A DNA stretch of 64,000 nt. It comes from Hymenobacter psoromatis. GTDB taxonomy: Bacteria > Bacteroidota > Bacteroidia > Cytophagales > Hymenobacteraceae. Numbering within the stretch: the first letter of the stretch is position 1; the number at the start of each line of letters is the position of its first letter. Position numbers and translations under genes: made by a program. Location: assembly GCF_020012125.1 (NCBI RefSeq), contig NZ_JAIFAG010000001.1:4092001-4156000 (forward strand), in the 5' to 3' direction. The notes under the pieces were generated by a model. The model saw only the letters and a program-made list of their open reading frames with translations. It was not told the origin of the DNA and did no database searches. This document shows positions 1-8,487 of this stretch, piece by piece.

Positions 1-2
1 CG

Positions 3-137
3 CACGGGGCCGATAAGGGTAGCAGCCGCCCCACGGCGAGCCGTAGCGGACAGCGCCGCGACCAAGGCCCCGCTGCGGGCAGCCGCTACGACGCGAAAAA
101 GTCGGGCGGGCAGAACCCGAATAACCTGGACTTTTAG
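3..137 (+). CDS. 3' end of an unknown protein (partial)
   Basis: An open frame enters from the left edge and stops at TAG 135-137. The 44 visible residues are rich in Gly, Ser, Arg and Lys and end with QNPNNLDF. Such basic, low-complexity tails occur on many unrelated Bacteroidota proteins, so no function can be named. The frame has no internal stop over its visible length, but that is short, so the call rests mainly on the lack of any other gene here and on the following intergenic repeat. Confidence 0.4.
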   Translation, partial: HGADKGSSRPTASRSGQRRDQGPAAGSRYDAKKSGGQNPNNLDF

Positions 138-151
138 GGGGGTAGCACTTA

Positions 152-228
152 GTGGTCAGGGATTAGTGAGTAATGTTGTTTAGCGGCTCGACGGGTCAGA
201 ACGGCATTACTTACTAATCCCTGACCAT
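152..228. repeat. Intergenic palindrome, arms about 24 nt
   Basis: The left arm at 152-175 and the right arm at 205-228 are near-perfect reverse complements (core TGGTCAGGGATTAGT), with a loop of about 29 nt. It lies between the partial upstream gene and the acyltransferase. It could act as a terminator or be a mobile REP-like element. I see no second copy of this family in the window. Confidence 0.7.
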
Positions 229-243
229 TATTTGTTAACTAAC

Positions 244-1599
244 ATGCTCTTTTACACCGTTATGAAGCCCGTGGTGCGCCTGGGGCTGCGCGTATTTTTT
301 CGCCGGCTCGAAGTGCGCCACCGCGAGCGCCTGCGCCTGCCGGGGCCGCTGATGCTGTGCGGCAACCACCCCAACACACTCATGGACCCGCTCGTGACGG
401 CCGTGCAGCGCCACCAGCCCATCGCGTTTCTGGCGAAGAGTACGTTTTTTAAAAACCCCGTGCTCGGGGCCATCATGCGCTCGGGCAACTGCATTCCCAT
501 CTACCGGCGGCAGGATGCGGAGGGCAGCGCCGACGGTCCTACCCCCGCCCAGCTGGCGGCTAGCAACGAGGCCAGCTTCGGGCGCTGCTACGACTACCTG
601 GAGCGTGGCGGCACGGTCATGATTTTTCCGGAGGGCACCAGCGTGAGCGAGCGTCGGCTCCGGCCGCTTAAGACCGGTGCGGCCCGCATTGCGCTGGGCA
701 CCGAGGCCCGGCACGATTTCAAGCTAGGCCTGAAAATCGTGTGCGTCGGCACCAACTACTTCGACCCCAGCCACTTTCGCTCCGACGCGCTGCTCAACGT
801 GGCCCCGCCCATTGAGGTGAGCGCCTACGCCACCCGCTACCACGACGACCCCGACGCGGCCGCCGATGCGCTGACCGAGGAAATCCGCCAGCGCCTCACG
901 CGCCGCCTCGTCATCAGCCACGATGCCGCCGACGACCAGCTGGCCCAGCAGGTGGAGCGCACCTTTGGCAACCACCTCAACCCCGACGACGACCCCGATA
1001 CGCTCTACGATAACTTCCAGCTCAGCCGCACCCTGCTCGATGCCGTGGCCTGGTTTGAGCAGCATGACCCCGACCGCCTGACTACCCTGCGCGCGGCCCT
1101 GACCGACTATTTAGCCGCGCTGGAAGCCCACCAGCTCGATGACGAAGCCCTCGACCAAAGCCAGCGCCCCGGCACCACCCGCACCGATTATCTGAGCCTG
1201 GCGCTGGGCTTCCCAGTCTGGCTCTATGGCGTGCTAACCAACTACTTACCCTATAAATTACCGGCTGAAGTGGCCTACCGCGCCACCCAGGAAACGGAGT
1301 TTATCGCGGCCATTATGCTGGCGGTCGGGATGCTCACTTTTCCGCTGGCCTACGCCCTGGAGGCCGCCGCCGTGCAGCACTGGCTTACCCACGACTGGCG
1401 GCTGACGCTGCTCTTTGCCGCATCCCTACCCCTGGCCGGCTTCTACGCCCTGGGCTACTGGCAAACGCTGAGCGCCCGCCTCCGGCGCGTGCGCGTGCGC
1501 CGCCTACCCTCCCCCGAGCTGGTGCGCCTGCGGCAGCTGCGCGCCAAAGTACTCAGCCTGCTGGACGAGGCGCAGGCGGCTTATCAGCGCGTAGAATAA
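244..1599 (+). CDS. PlsC-like lysophospholipid acyltransferase family protein
   Basis: Likely membrane acyltransferase that moves an acyl chain onto a glycerophosphate or lysophospholipid. The acyltransferase block I is present at about residues 41-49 as NHPNTLMDP. The His-Asp spacing is five residues instead of the usual four, as in the yeast Gpt2/Sct1 branch. Block III is IFPEGTS at about 127-133. The last 130 residues carry about three hydrophobic segments. The frame is open from a TTG at 232, but the ATG at 244 gives the more natural start. At 451 residues it is much longer than classic PlsC (about 245), the extra part being a helical stretch plus the C-terminal membrane region. The substrate is not readable from the sequence. 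Confidence 0.85.
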   Translation: MLFYTVMKPVVRLGLRVFFRRLEVRHRERLRLPGPLMLCGNHPNTLMDPLVTAVQRHQPIAFLAKSTFFKNPVLGAIMRSGNCIPIYRRQDAEGSADGPTPAQLAASNEASFGRCYDYLERGGTVMIFPEGTSVSERRLRPLKTGAARIALGTEARHDFKLGLKIVCVGTNYFDPSHFRSDALLNVAPPIEVSAYATRYHDDPDAAADALTEEIRQRLTRRLVISHDAADDQLAQQVERTFGNHLNPDDDPDTLYDNFQLSRTLLDAVAWFEQHDPDRLTTLRAALTDYLAALEAHQLDDEALDQSQRPGTTRTDYLSLALGFPVWLYGVLTNYLPYKLPAEVAYRATQETEFIAAIMLAVGMLTFPLAYALEAAAVQHWLTHDWRLTLLFAASLPLAGFYALGYWQTLSARLRRVRVRRLPSPELVRLRQLRAKVLSLLDEAQAAYQRVE

Positions 1600-1665
1600 G
1601 CTTTAGCTTACCGCCGTATCGTTTCCGGCCCTTAATCCGGCCAGCTAGAGATTACCCTACGCGCC

Positions 1666-3321
1666 TTATTCATCCAGGTATTGGTGCACGAATTTGATGG
1701 CCATGCTACCCTCGCCCACGGCCGAGGCCACGCGGGCCATTGCGCCAGCGCGGCCGTCGCCGGCGGCGAAGAGGCCGGGCACGCAGGTTTCGAGCAGGTA
1801 GGGCTCGCGGTCTTTTTTCCAAACGGTAGCATAGCGCGGGTCGGCTACCAGGTCGCGGCCGGTGAGCAGGTAGCCCTTAGCGTCGCAGATGGCCAGGTGG
1901 CATACCCATTCGGTGCTGGGCTTGGCCCCAATGAAGATGAACAAGGCGCGGGCGGGCCGCTTTTCGGACTCGCGACCGGCCTGCTGAATAACTACGGCTT
2001 CGAGGGCGTGCGTGCCGCAGGCTTCGCGCACCTGGGTATGGGGCAGCAGCTCAATGTTGGGCGTTTGGGCAATCTGCTCAATGAGGTAGGCCGACATGCT
2101 GGCGGTCAGGCTTTCGCCCCGAATGATGAGGAACACCCGCGAGGCGTAGGTAGCCAGGTACATAGCCGCTTGCCCCGCGGAGTTACCCCCGCCGATGATG
2201 TACACCGGCTGGTCGCTGCAGCTGCGCGCCTCGGTGCGGGCCGCGCCATAGTACACGCCGGCCCCGCTGAGTCGGTCGAGCCCCGGCGCGTCGAGCACCC
2301 GGTAACTCACGCCGGTGGTGAGCACCACGGCGCGGGCTTTTATCTCCGTTTTATCCCTCAGGGTAAGCACTTTATAGCCATCCTGCACGCACAGGTTAAT
2401 GACCTCCTGCGGGGCCATAAATTCGGCCCCGAGGCGGGTAGCCTGGCTCCAGGCGCGGTGGGCCAGCTCGGCACCGCTGAGGCCGGTGGGGAAGCCCAGG
2501 TAATTCTCAATGCGCGATGACGAGCCGGCCTGCCCGCCGGGCGTTTGGCGCTCAATGATGAGCGTTTTCAGGCCCTCCGAAGCGCCGTACACGGCGGCGG
2601 CCAGCCCGGCCGGCCCCGCCCCGATTACCACCACGTCATACAGCTCCTGCTTGGCCTCGACCAGCAGGCCCAGGTGCCGGGCCAAGTCGAGCTTAGCGGG
2701 CTTGGCCACGGCCTGGCCATCGGGGCAAATGACGAACGGCAGGTCATCGGGCGTGAAGCCGTTGGCATCCATCAGCACCTTAGCCTCGGCATCCTTCTCA
2801 AAATCAAGCCATTGGTAGCCCACCATGTAGCCACTGAGAAAATCCTTGAGTTCGTGCGAGAGCGGCGACCACTGAAACCCGATGAGCCGCAAGCCCGCAA
2901 ACGCCGGCCGGTAGGTGGCCTGCCAGCTGGCTAGCAGGTCGTGCAGGGTGGGGTAGAGCAGCTGCTCGGGCGGGTCCCAGGGTTTGAGCAAGTAGTAGTC
3001 GAGCTGCGCCGAATTGATAGCCTTGATGGCCGCCGTGGTGTCGGCGTAGGCCGTGAGCAGCACGCGCTTAGCCTCCGGAAACAGCTCGCGGGCGCGGGTA
3101 AGCACTTCTACGCCTTCTACTTCGGGCATCCGCTGGTCGGCCAGCACCAGGGCCAGCGGCTCGGCGCGGGCGCGCAGTTCGGTGAGGGTAGCGAGGGCTT
3201 CGGGGCCGGAATTGACGCTCAGGATGCGGTAGTCGGCGCGAAATTCCTGGCGCAGGTCGCGAGTGATGGCGGCCAGGACTTGCGCATCGTCGTCCACAGT
3301 CAGGATAATCGGCTTTTTCAT
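1666..3321 (-). CDS. Response regulator fused to a thioredoxin-reductase-like FAD/NAD(P) module without redox cysteines
   Basis: Three parts are visible. Residues 1-125 form a receiver domain with the acidic pocket at D10-D12, phospho-acceptor D62, T90 and K113. Residues about 140-225 look like a thioredoxin/glutaredoxin-type fold with SPLS at 152-155 where a CxxC would sit. From residue 228 a thioredoxin-reductase-like flavoprotein follows, with GAGPAG at 234-239 and a second dinucleotide site IIGGGNSAG at about 375-383. The redox-active CATC of thioredoxin reductase is replaced by YYGAAR (357-362). It is therefore probably a flavin/NAD(P)H sensor or an oxidoreductase of another kind, controlled by phosphorylation. 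The histidine kinase just upstream on the same strand (3405-4811) is the obvious partner. Confidence 0.85.
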   Translation of the reverse strand: MKKPIILTVDDDAQVLAAITRDLRQEFRADYRILSVNSGPEALATLTELRARAEPLALVLADQRMPEVEGVEVLTRARELFPEAKRVLLTAYADTTAAIKAINSAQLDYYLLKPWDPPEQLLYPTLHDLLASWQATYRPAFAGLRLIGFQWSPLSHELKDFLSGYMVGYQWLDFEKDAEAKVLMDANGFTPDDLPFVICPDGQAVAKPAKLDLARHLGLLVEAKQELYDVVVIGAGPAGLAAAVYGASEGLKTLIIERQTPGGQAGSSSRIENYLGFPTGLSGAELAHRAWSQATRLGAEFMAPQEVINLCVQDGYKVLTLRDKTEIKARAVVLTTGVSYRVLDAPGLDRLSGAGVYYGAARTEARSCSDQPVYIIGGGNSAGQAAMYLATYASRVFLIIRGESLTASMSAYLIEQIAQTPNIELLPHTQVREACGTHALEAVVIQQAGRESEKRPARALFIFIGAKPSTEWVCHLAICDAKGYLLTGRDLVADPRYATVWKKDREPYLLETCVPGLFAAGDGRAGAMARVASAVGEGSMAIKFVHQYLDE

Positions 3322-3330
3322 AAGAGTGAA

Positions 3331-3394
3331 GGGTAAGCTTTAGCTTGCCAAATTGATGCGGGGAAGAAGTTGATTCGGCAAGCTAAAGCTTACC
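3331..3394. repeat. Palindromic repeat, GTAAGCTTTAGCTTGCC family, copy 1
   Basis: Left arm 3331-3349 and right arm 3377-3394 are reverse complements. The same arm sequence recurs at 41142-41210 and, slightly diverged, at 43997-44096. A half copy lies at about 1597-1615 after the acyltransferase gene. Here it separates the kinase gene from its partner regulator, both on the minus strand. Confidence 0.85.
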
Positions 3395-3404
3395 GCACGT
3401 CCGC

Positions 3405-4811
3405 CTACCCTGTCGGCAACCACACTGAAAACTCCGTGCGGCCGGGCACCGACCGGGCCTCCAGCTGGCCGCCGTGCTCCTGCACGATGCGCCGGGCAAT
3501 ATCGAGGCCCAAGCCGCTGCCCTCGCCGGCCGGCTTAGTAGTGTAAAAGGGCTCGAACAAGTGCGCCAGCACTTCGGGGGCGATGCCGCTGCCGTTGTCA
3601 ATAATGCTGACGCCCAGGCCACCGTTTTGCCGGGCAGCTTGCACCGTGAGCGTACCGCCGCTGGGGGGTAGGGCGTCGAGGGCATTGTCCAGCAGGTTGG
3701 TCCACACCTGGTTGAGCGGCCCGGCCGCGGCCAGTACCCGCGGCGCGTCGGGAGCGTAGGCGCGGGTGAGCTTCACGTTTTTATGGCGTAGGGCATGGTC
3801 AAATATATTGAGCGTGCTGTCGAGGCCCTCGGTCACGTCGAGCAGCTCGTGGCCGCCGGCGCGGTCCATGTGCGAGTAGTTTTTGACGTTGCCGACCAGC
3901 GTGCTGATGCGCTGGCTGGCCTCGCGCAGGTCGCGGGTGAGGCGCAGCACCGACACGTGGCTTTCGAGCCAGGCCAGCGCAGCGGGCCGGGCCGATGCGG
4001 GCAGCTGCGCCACCAAGGGCTCCAGGGTGGCGGCGGTGTGGCCTGCATCAAGCAGGTTGGGGGCCAGCGCGTAGCCATCGGGGCAGCCCTGGCCGTCGAG
4101 CCAGTCGGCCAGCTCGTCCTCAGCATCGGCGCGGGCCAGAGCCGAGCGGGGGGGTAGGGCCGCATCGGGCTCGGTGGCGGGGGTGCTCGTGCTGAGCAGC
4201 GCTGCCACGGCCTCGGCGGGCGGGCAGGCCAGCAGCAAGTTTTTGAGCAGCACGGGCTTGTTTTTCAGCATGTTTCCCAGGGCATCGGCGGCGCGGGCAA
4301 TGGCGGCGGCGGGGTTGTTCAGCTCGTGGGCCAGGCCGGCCGAAAGCTTGCCCAGCGCCCGCAGCTTGTCGTCGCGCTCTTGGCCGCGCACCTCGTCGCG
4401 GGCGCGGTCGCTCATAATGCCCACCAGCCGCTGCACCAGCTCGGGGCTGACCTGCTCCAGGGCCGGAAACTCGGTGCGGGACAGCAGATAGAGCACGGTG
4501 TCGCCCACGGCTACCCCCTGGCCTCTACTTATTTGCAAGCGCGAATAAGGTAGCACGCCGCTGATACTGCCCGTGGCCACTCGGAACACCGGTTCCTGCT
4601 GGCCATTGTCGCCGCGGAAATACTGCATCCCGCCCCGCACCACGGCCATCATCTTATTGGCGGGGTCGCCGGTGCGCACAATTAGCTCCCCATCAGCGTA
4701 TTGGCACAGCTCGCCGGTACTCACCAGCCAAGCCAGCACCTTGGCGGGCAGGTTTTGAAAGGCCGCGATGCTGGTAAGCGCGGCGGGGTCGGGAGGAAGT
4801 TGCTGAGCCAT
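3405..4811 (-). CDS. Cyclic-nucleotide-binding-domain sensor histidine kinase
   Basis: Soluble sensor kinase. Residues about 15-125 form a cyclic-nucleotide-binding-like sensor domain. The phosphorylated His lies in the H-box AGLAHELNNP (H162), followed by a helical dimerisation region. The C-terminal ATPase has the N-box NLLDNALDALPP, the G1 box DNGSGIAP and the G2 box GEGSGLGLDIARR. No membrane segment is seen, so the signal is probably cytoplasmic. It precedes the response regulator fusion at 1666-3321 in the direction of transcription, with only a palindromic repeat between them, so they should form one two-component system. The ligand is unknown. Confidence 0.9.
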   Translation of the reverse strand: MAQQLPPDPAALTSIAAFQNLPAKVLAWLVSTGELCQYADGELIVRTGDPANKMMAVVRGGMQYFRGDNGQQEPVFRVATGSISGVLPYSRLQISRGQGVAVGDTVLYLLSRTEFPALEQVSPELVQRLVGIMSDRARDEVRGQERDDKLRALGKLSAGLAHELNNPAAAIARAADALGNMLKNKPVLLKNLLLACPPAEAVAALLSTSTPATEPDAALPPRSALARADAEDELADWLDGQGCPDGYALAPNLLDAGHTAATLEPLVAQLPASARPAALAWLESHVSVLRLTRDLREASQRISTLVGNVKNYSHMDRAGGHELLDVTEGLDSTLNIFDHALRHKNVKLTRAYAPDAPRVLAAAGPLNQVWTNLLDNALDALPPSGGTLTVQAARQNGGLGVSIIDNGSGIAPEVLAHLFEPFYTTKPAGEGSGLGLDIARRIVQEHGGQLEARSVPGRTEFSVWLPTG

Positions 4812-4923
4812 ACGTTACCTAACCGGCGCGGCGCGGTGAAGTTGGGGCGCGCTTCAGGCGTTTTTTTGCCGGTGGCGGCCTGCAGCCCGCCTCACTCCGC
4901 GCCCGGCGGCGTTCTTTTGCCTC

Positions 4924-6207
4924 GTGAGTTCCGCCCCTACCCCCCCTTCATCCCCGCTCCTCACCCGCGAGCACGTGCTGCGCGCCCTGCGCCTGGTGGA
5001 GCGCGAGGGCCGCCGCCTGCCGCCCAGCACCGTGTACGAGCTGCTGTATCGGGGCCGGCGCTACCCGCCCCGCGCCGTGGCCGAGCTGGCCTACCGCCTG
5101 GCCCTGGCCGACCCCACCGCCCGCTGGCCCCACCCCGCCGGCCAGCCCACCAACGCCCTGCTCGAAGCCCTCGACTTCACCATTGCCGCCAAGCGCCCCG
5201 TGCTGGCCGCCGGCTCGGCCCAAGACCACGAGCAGGCCGCCGAGCAGCAGGCCGAAGGGCTCTACACCGGCCCGGCGGCACTTAAAATTCCCATCGCCGC
5301 CGAGCCCGCCGCCGCCTACGCCGCCCTACCCCCCTACCCCGAGGCAGCGGCACTAAAAGAGTTGTTTATCACGGAAGATGAGCTAACTGCCGCGCAGGCC
5401 GGCTTGCGCCGCCGCCGGGCGCTGCTGCTGCAAGGCCCACCCGGCACCGGCAAAACTTTTTTGGCCCGCCGCCTGGCCTGGCTGCTTTTGGGGCAAAAAG
5501 ACGAGAGCCGCATCGAGTTGGTGCAGTTTCACCCCAGCTACAGCTACGAGGACTTTATGCTGGGCTTTCGGCCGGGGGCCAAGGGGCAGTTTGGGCTGGT
5601 GCCGGGCGTGCTGCCACTGCTGTGCCAGCGTGCTGCCCAGGACCCCGACCGGCCTTATTTTCTGCTGATTGACGAGTTGAACCGGGGCAACGTGGCCCGC
5701 ATTTTTGGCGAGTTTCTGTTGCTGCTGGAGCCCGACAAGCGCGGCCCCGCCCACGCCCTGCGCCTGCCCTACGCCCCGCCCGACGCGCCCCGGTTTTTCG
5801 TGCCCGATAACCTCTACGTCATCGGCACGCTCAACCTGGCCGACCGCTCGCTGGCCCCGCTCGACTACGCGCTGCGGCGGCGCTTCGCCTTCGTGGCGTT
5901 GCGGCCGCAGTTCGGCGCGCCATTGCGCCAGCTTTTGGCTGCTAACCAAGTGCCTGCTGAGCTAATTAACTTATTGACCGAGCGCCTGGTGGCTCTCAAC
6001 CAGGTCATTGCCGCTGACCCCGAGCTGGGACCTGATTTTGAGATTGGCCATAGCTATTTCTGCGCACCGCCTACCCCCCCGGCCGCGGCCGGGGCGTGGC
6101 TGCGGCTCATTTTTGAGCAGGAAATCGGCCCCCTACTGGCCGACTACTGGCGCGAGCAGCCCGAGCAGGCCGCCGCCCAGCTGCGCAAGCTGCTGGCCGG
6201 CTTATAA
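4924..6207 (+). CDS. mcrB: McrB-type AAA+ GTPase of a modification-dependent restriction system
   Basis: Motor subunit of a McrBC-like system, which in known cases binds methylated DNA and uses GTP to translocate and activate the McrC nuclease. Walker A GPPGTGKT is at 171-178, Walker B FLLIDELNRGN at about 246-256, and the family hallmark GTLNLADRSLAPLDYALR starts at 301. The N-terminal 60 residues (STVYELLYRGRRYPPRAVAE) form a separate small domain that resembles N-terminal target-recognition regions of some type IV enzymes. That resemblance is tentative. The start is a GTG, and no ATG fits before the conserved N-terminal part. mcrC lies 0.8 kb downstream, with one unrelated gene between. 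Confidence 0.88.
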   Translation: MSSAPTPPSSPLLTREHVLRALRLVEREGRRLPPSTVYELLYRGRRYPPRAVAELAYRLALADPTARWPHPAGQPTNALLEALDFTIAAKRPVLAAGSAQDHEQAAEQQAEGLYTGPAALKIPIAAEPAAAYAALPPYPEAAALKELFITEDELTAAQAGLRRRRALLLQGPPGTGKTFLARRLAWLLLGQKDESRIELVQFHPSYSYEDFMLGFRPGAKGQFGLVPGVLPLLCQRAAQDPDRPYFLLIDELNRGNVARIFGEFLLLLEPDKRGPAHALRLPYAPPDAPRFFVPDNLYVIGTLNLADRSLAPLDYALRRRFAFVALRPQFGAPLRQLLAANQVPAELINLLTERLVALNQVIAADPELGPDFEIGHSYFCAPPTPPAAAGAWLRLIFEQEIGPLLADYWREQPEQAAAQLRKLLAGL

Positions 6208-6279
6208 CCACCACTGTAGCCCGGCCGTACTCGCTACCCAAAGGGTCTTTTATTCATCTATTCGCGCTTTCACCGGCTT

Positions 6280-6966
6280 ATGTTTCGTTTTCGATTGCTG
6301 TTGATTGCCCTGCTTGGCACCAGCCTGCAACTGGCCGCTGCGCCGGCACCCGACTCCATTACCTGGAAGCGCGTGGCCCTGCCCGCCAGGGCCAGCGTCG
6401 AGCTGCCCACTCCTTTCACCACCATGCCGGCCAGCGACCCAAACACGCAGGCAAATTTCGCCAATACGTCCGAGGCCACTTACGTAGCGGCCTGTGCACT
6501 TATCGATTCCACCGCGTATCCTTACTCTAATGGTCGCCTCACGCTGAACGAGTTAGCCGCATTTTATGCGGTCAATATCAAAGCGCTCATCGGCGACGAA
6601 GCCCAGGCGCGGTTGCTGCGCCGCACTCCGTTTGCGCTGGCCGGGTACCAAGGCGTTGAGGTAGAGCTTAGCTTGCCCGCCACGGCCTCGCTGGGAGGCA
6701 CTAAGTTTGCTCGCATCCTCTATGCCAATCATCGCGCCTACATGCTTACCTGGCGCGCCACCCTCGGCCAGCCAGCCAGCGAAGTTGGCAACCGGCGGCA
6801 TTTTTTTCAGTCCTTGCAGGTGAAGGCTGCCCCGGCCGCCGAGCGCGAGGTTTCCGATGTTCGCCAAGCGGGCCGCACAACCGGGCGCTTGCTGGTTTAT
6901 GGGGCGGTAATCGCAACTATCATTATGCTGGTGCGGCGCTTCCGGTCGACCGAGTCGGCTAAATAA
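6280..6966 (+). CDS. Exported protein with C-terminal membrane anchor, between mcrB and mcrC
   Basis: Not recognised. The N-terminus is a signal peptide with likely cleavage after LQLAAA (about residue 22). A globular part of about 170 residues with several strand-like segments follows, then one membrane helix (LLVYGAVIATIIMLV) and a short basic tail near the end. The expected topology is therefore extracytoplasmic with a C-terminal anchor. It has the same strand as mcrB and mcrC, 72 nt after the first and 37 nt before the second, so co-transcription is likely. A role in restriction is not obvious for an exported protein; it may be a chance insertion or an envelope partner of the system. Confidence 0.75.
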   Translation: MFRFRLLLIALLGTSLQLAAAPAPDSITWKRVALPARASVELPTPFTTMPASDPNTQANFANTSEATYVAACALIDSTAYPYSNGRLTLNELAAFYAVNIKALIGDEAQARLLRRTPFALAGYQGVEVELSLPATASLGGTKFARILYANHRAYMLTWRATLGQPASEVGNRRHFFQSLQVKAAPAAEREVSDVRQAGRTTGRLLVYGAVIATIIMLVRRFRSTESAK

Positions 6967-7003
6967 GTCGGTTCCAACCGTAGCCTAGCGCCCCTGGCCG
7001 CCC

Positions 7004-8035
7004 ATGATTCCGCTCGCTACCCTGTATTATTTGCTGTGCTACTCCTGGCAGCGGCTGCCCGAGCCGGCCGTGCTGCGCGCCGCCGAGGCAGCGCCCTTCC
7101 ACCGCCCGCTGGAGCTGCTTACCCAGATGCTGCTGCACGCCACCCGCCAACGGCTGCGGCCGGCCCTACCCCTTGCTTTTATCGCTATTGAAGAGGAAAC
7201 CAACCAGTTGCGCGGGCGCGTCGAGCTGGCTCCGACCCTGGGCCGGGGGCTGCTGCCGCAAGGCCGCGCTGTATGCGGCTTCGAGGAGCTGAGCCCCAAC
7301 CAGCCGCTGCACCGGCTGCTGGCTGGCACGCTGGCCGCCCTGGCTACGCACCCCGCCCTACCCCTGCCGTTGCGCCGGGAGGTGAGCGCGCTACGCAGCC
7401 GCCTACCCGCCAGCGTGGTACCGGTAGTGCCGGGCGTGGCGGTAATCGGGGCGCTGCGGCGGCAGCGCCTGGCATCCGCCGAGGCGTTTTTGCTGCATAT
7501 CTGCGAGCTGATTTACGAAACGGCGCTGCCCGCGCCGGCGGCGGGGGGTAGGGGCCGCGTGGCTGACTTCCGGCAGGATGAGCGGCTGATGGCCCGCATT
7601 TTTGAGCAGGCGGTGCGCAACTTTTACCGCCGCGAGCAGCGGCAGTACCGCGTGTTTACCGAAACTATTGCCTGGCAGGCCACCGCGCCCCACACCCCGG
7701 ATTTGGCCCTGCTGCCCACCATGCTCACCGACACGACCCTGGAGAGCCCGGCCCGCAAAATTATTCTTGATACCAAGTACTACGCCGCCGCCCTGCGCCC
7801 GCGCTACGACCAGCCGCGGCTCATCGCGCCGCACCTCTACCAGCTCTTTGCTTACCTTCAAAACCTGCGCCCTACCCCCGGCCAGGCCCTCGAAGGCATC
7901 CTGCTTTACCCGGCCGCCACGGCCGCCGTGGACGTGCGCTACCTGCTGGGCGGCCATCCGGTACGCATCGTTACCCTCGATTTGCAGCAGCCCTGGCTCG
8001 GCATCGCTGCCGACCTGCTGGCGCTGGTGGGATGA
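7004..8035 (+). CDS. mcrC: McrC-type nuclease subunit
   Basis: Nuclease subunit of the McrBC-like system. The N-terminus (IPLATLYYLLCYSW) matches the typical McrC opening. A PD-(D/E)xK nuclease site is readable as PD at 232-233 and DTK at 256-258 (IILDTKYY), preceded by the helix ARIFEQAVRNFYRRE, also typical of the family. The length of 343 residues is normal for McrC. A terminator follows directly at 8049-8083. The match is by motif and by the presence of mcrB upstream. Confidence 0.85.
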   Translation: MIPLATLYYLLCYSWQRLPEPAVLRAAEAAPFHRPLELLTQMLLHATRQRLRPALPLAFIAIEEETNQLRGRVELAPTLGRGLLPQGRAVCGFEELSPNQPLHRLLAGTLAALATHPALPLPLRREVSALRSRLPASVVPVVPGVAVIGALRRQRLASAEAFLLHICELIYETALPAPAAGGRGRVADFRQDERLMARIFEQAVRNFYRREQRQYRVFTETIAWQATAPHTPDLALLPTMLTDTTLESPARKIILDTKYYAAALRPRYDQPRLIAPHLYQLFAYLQNLRPTPGQALEGILLYPAATAAVDVRYLLGGHPVRIVTLDLQQPWLGIAADLLALVG

Positions 8036-8048
8036 GGCGAAAACGCAA

Positions 8049-8083
8049 AAAAGCGACCCGCGCACTACTGCGCGGGCCGCTTT
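8049..8083. terminator. Bidirectional intrinsic terminator
   Basis: GC-rich stem (GCGACCCGCGCA paired with TGCGCGGGCCGC) with a 4-nt loop, flanked by A/T runs. It lies between the end of mcrC (+) and the end of the small lipoprotein gene (-), and can serve both. Confidence 0.8.
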
Positions 8084-8118
8084 CAGAAAACTTACATCCA
8101 GGCGGGACCTGGAGGCAA

Positions 8119-8343
8119 TTACATTTTCTTGGTGGTATCGGTAGCCATCGCACCGCCGGCAGCCGGAGCAGCCGCGCCGCCAGCGGCGGGAGCCATCGTC
8201 GAGGCCGAGTCGGTGGTGGTGGTGCTCATCGTCGACTCAGTGGCGGCGGGAGGCGTGGTGGTTTCGGTAGTAGCGGTTTTCGACTCGCACGAAGCCAGGC
8301 CAACGGCCAGGAACAAGGCAGATACTTTCAGGAGGTTGCTCAT
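8119..8343 (-). CDS. Small lipoprotein, Thr/Ala-rich
   Basis: 74-residue protein with a signal peptide ending in the lipobox LASC (Cys19), followed by a low-complexity tail of Thr, Ser, Ala and Met ending in DTTKKM. No domain is visible. Such short disordered lipoproteins are common in Hymenobacter-like genomes and may be envelope spacers. The ATG at 8341-8343 follows an AT-rich upstream stretch, and the gene ends before the shared terminator at 8049-8083. Transcription is divergent from the ECF sigma gene. Confidence 0.7.
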   Translation of the reverse strand: MSNLLKVSALFLAVGLASCESKTATTETTTPPAATESTMSTTTTDSASTMAPAAGGAAAPAAGGAMATDTTKKM

Positions 8344-8487
8344 TTTGGGGTAGATTTGAAAAGGGGTTTAACAAAAATCTGCCCTTAATCCGAGTCCGAC
8401 TGGCAGGTAACCCAGGCGGCGCAAAAAAATTAAAATAATTTTGATGGGTTACTAGTGGCTGTTAGTCCGCATTAAGCCCCGAAGCGA

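Noticed and set aside
1681..2520. Long antisense frames opposite genes (for example 1681-2520, 22554-23366, 28645-29439)
   Set aside because: High-GC codon use creates long open frames on the other strand. Their translations are Gly/His/Val-rich with no domain, while the opposite strand carries clear enzymes.
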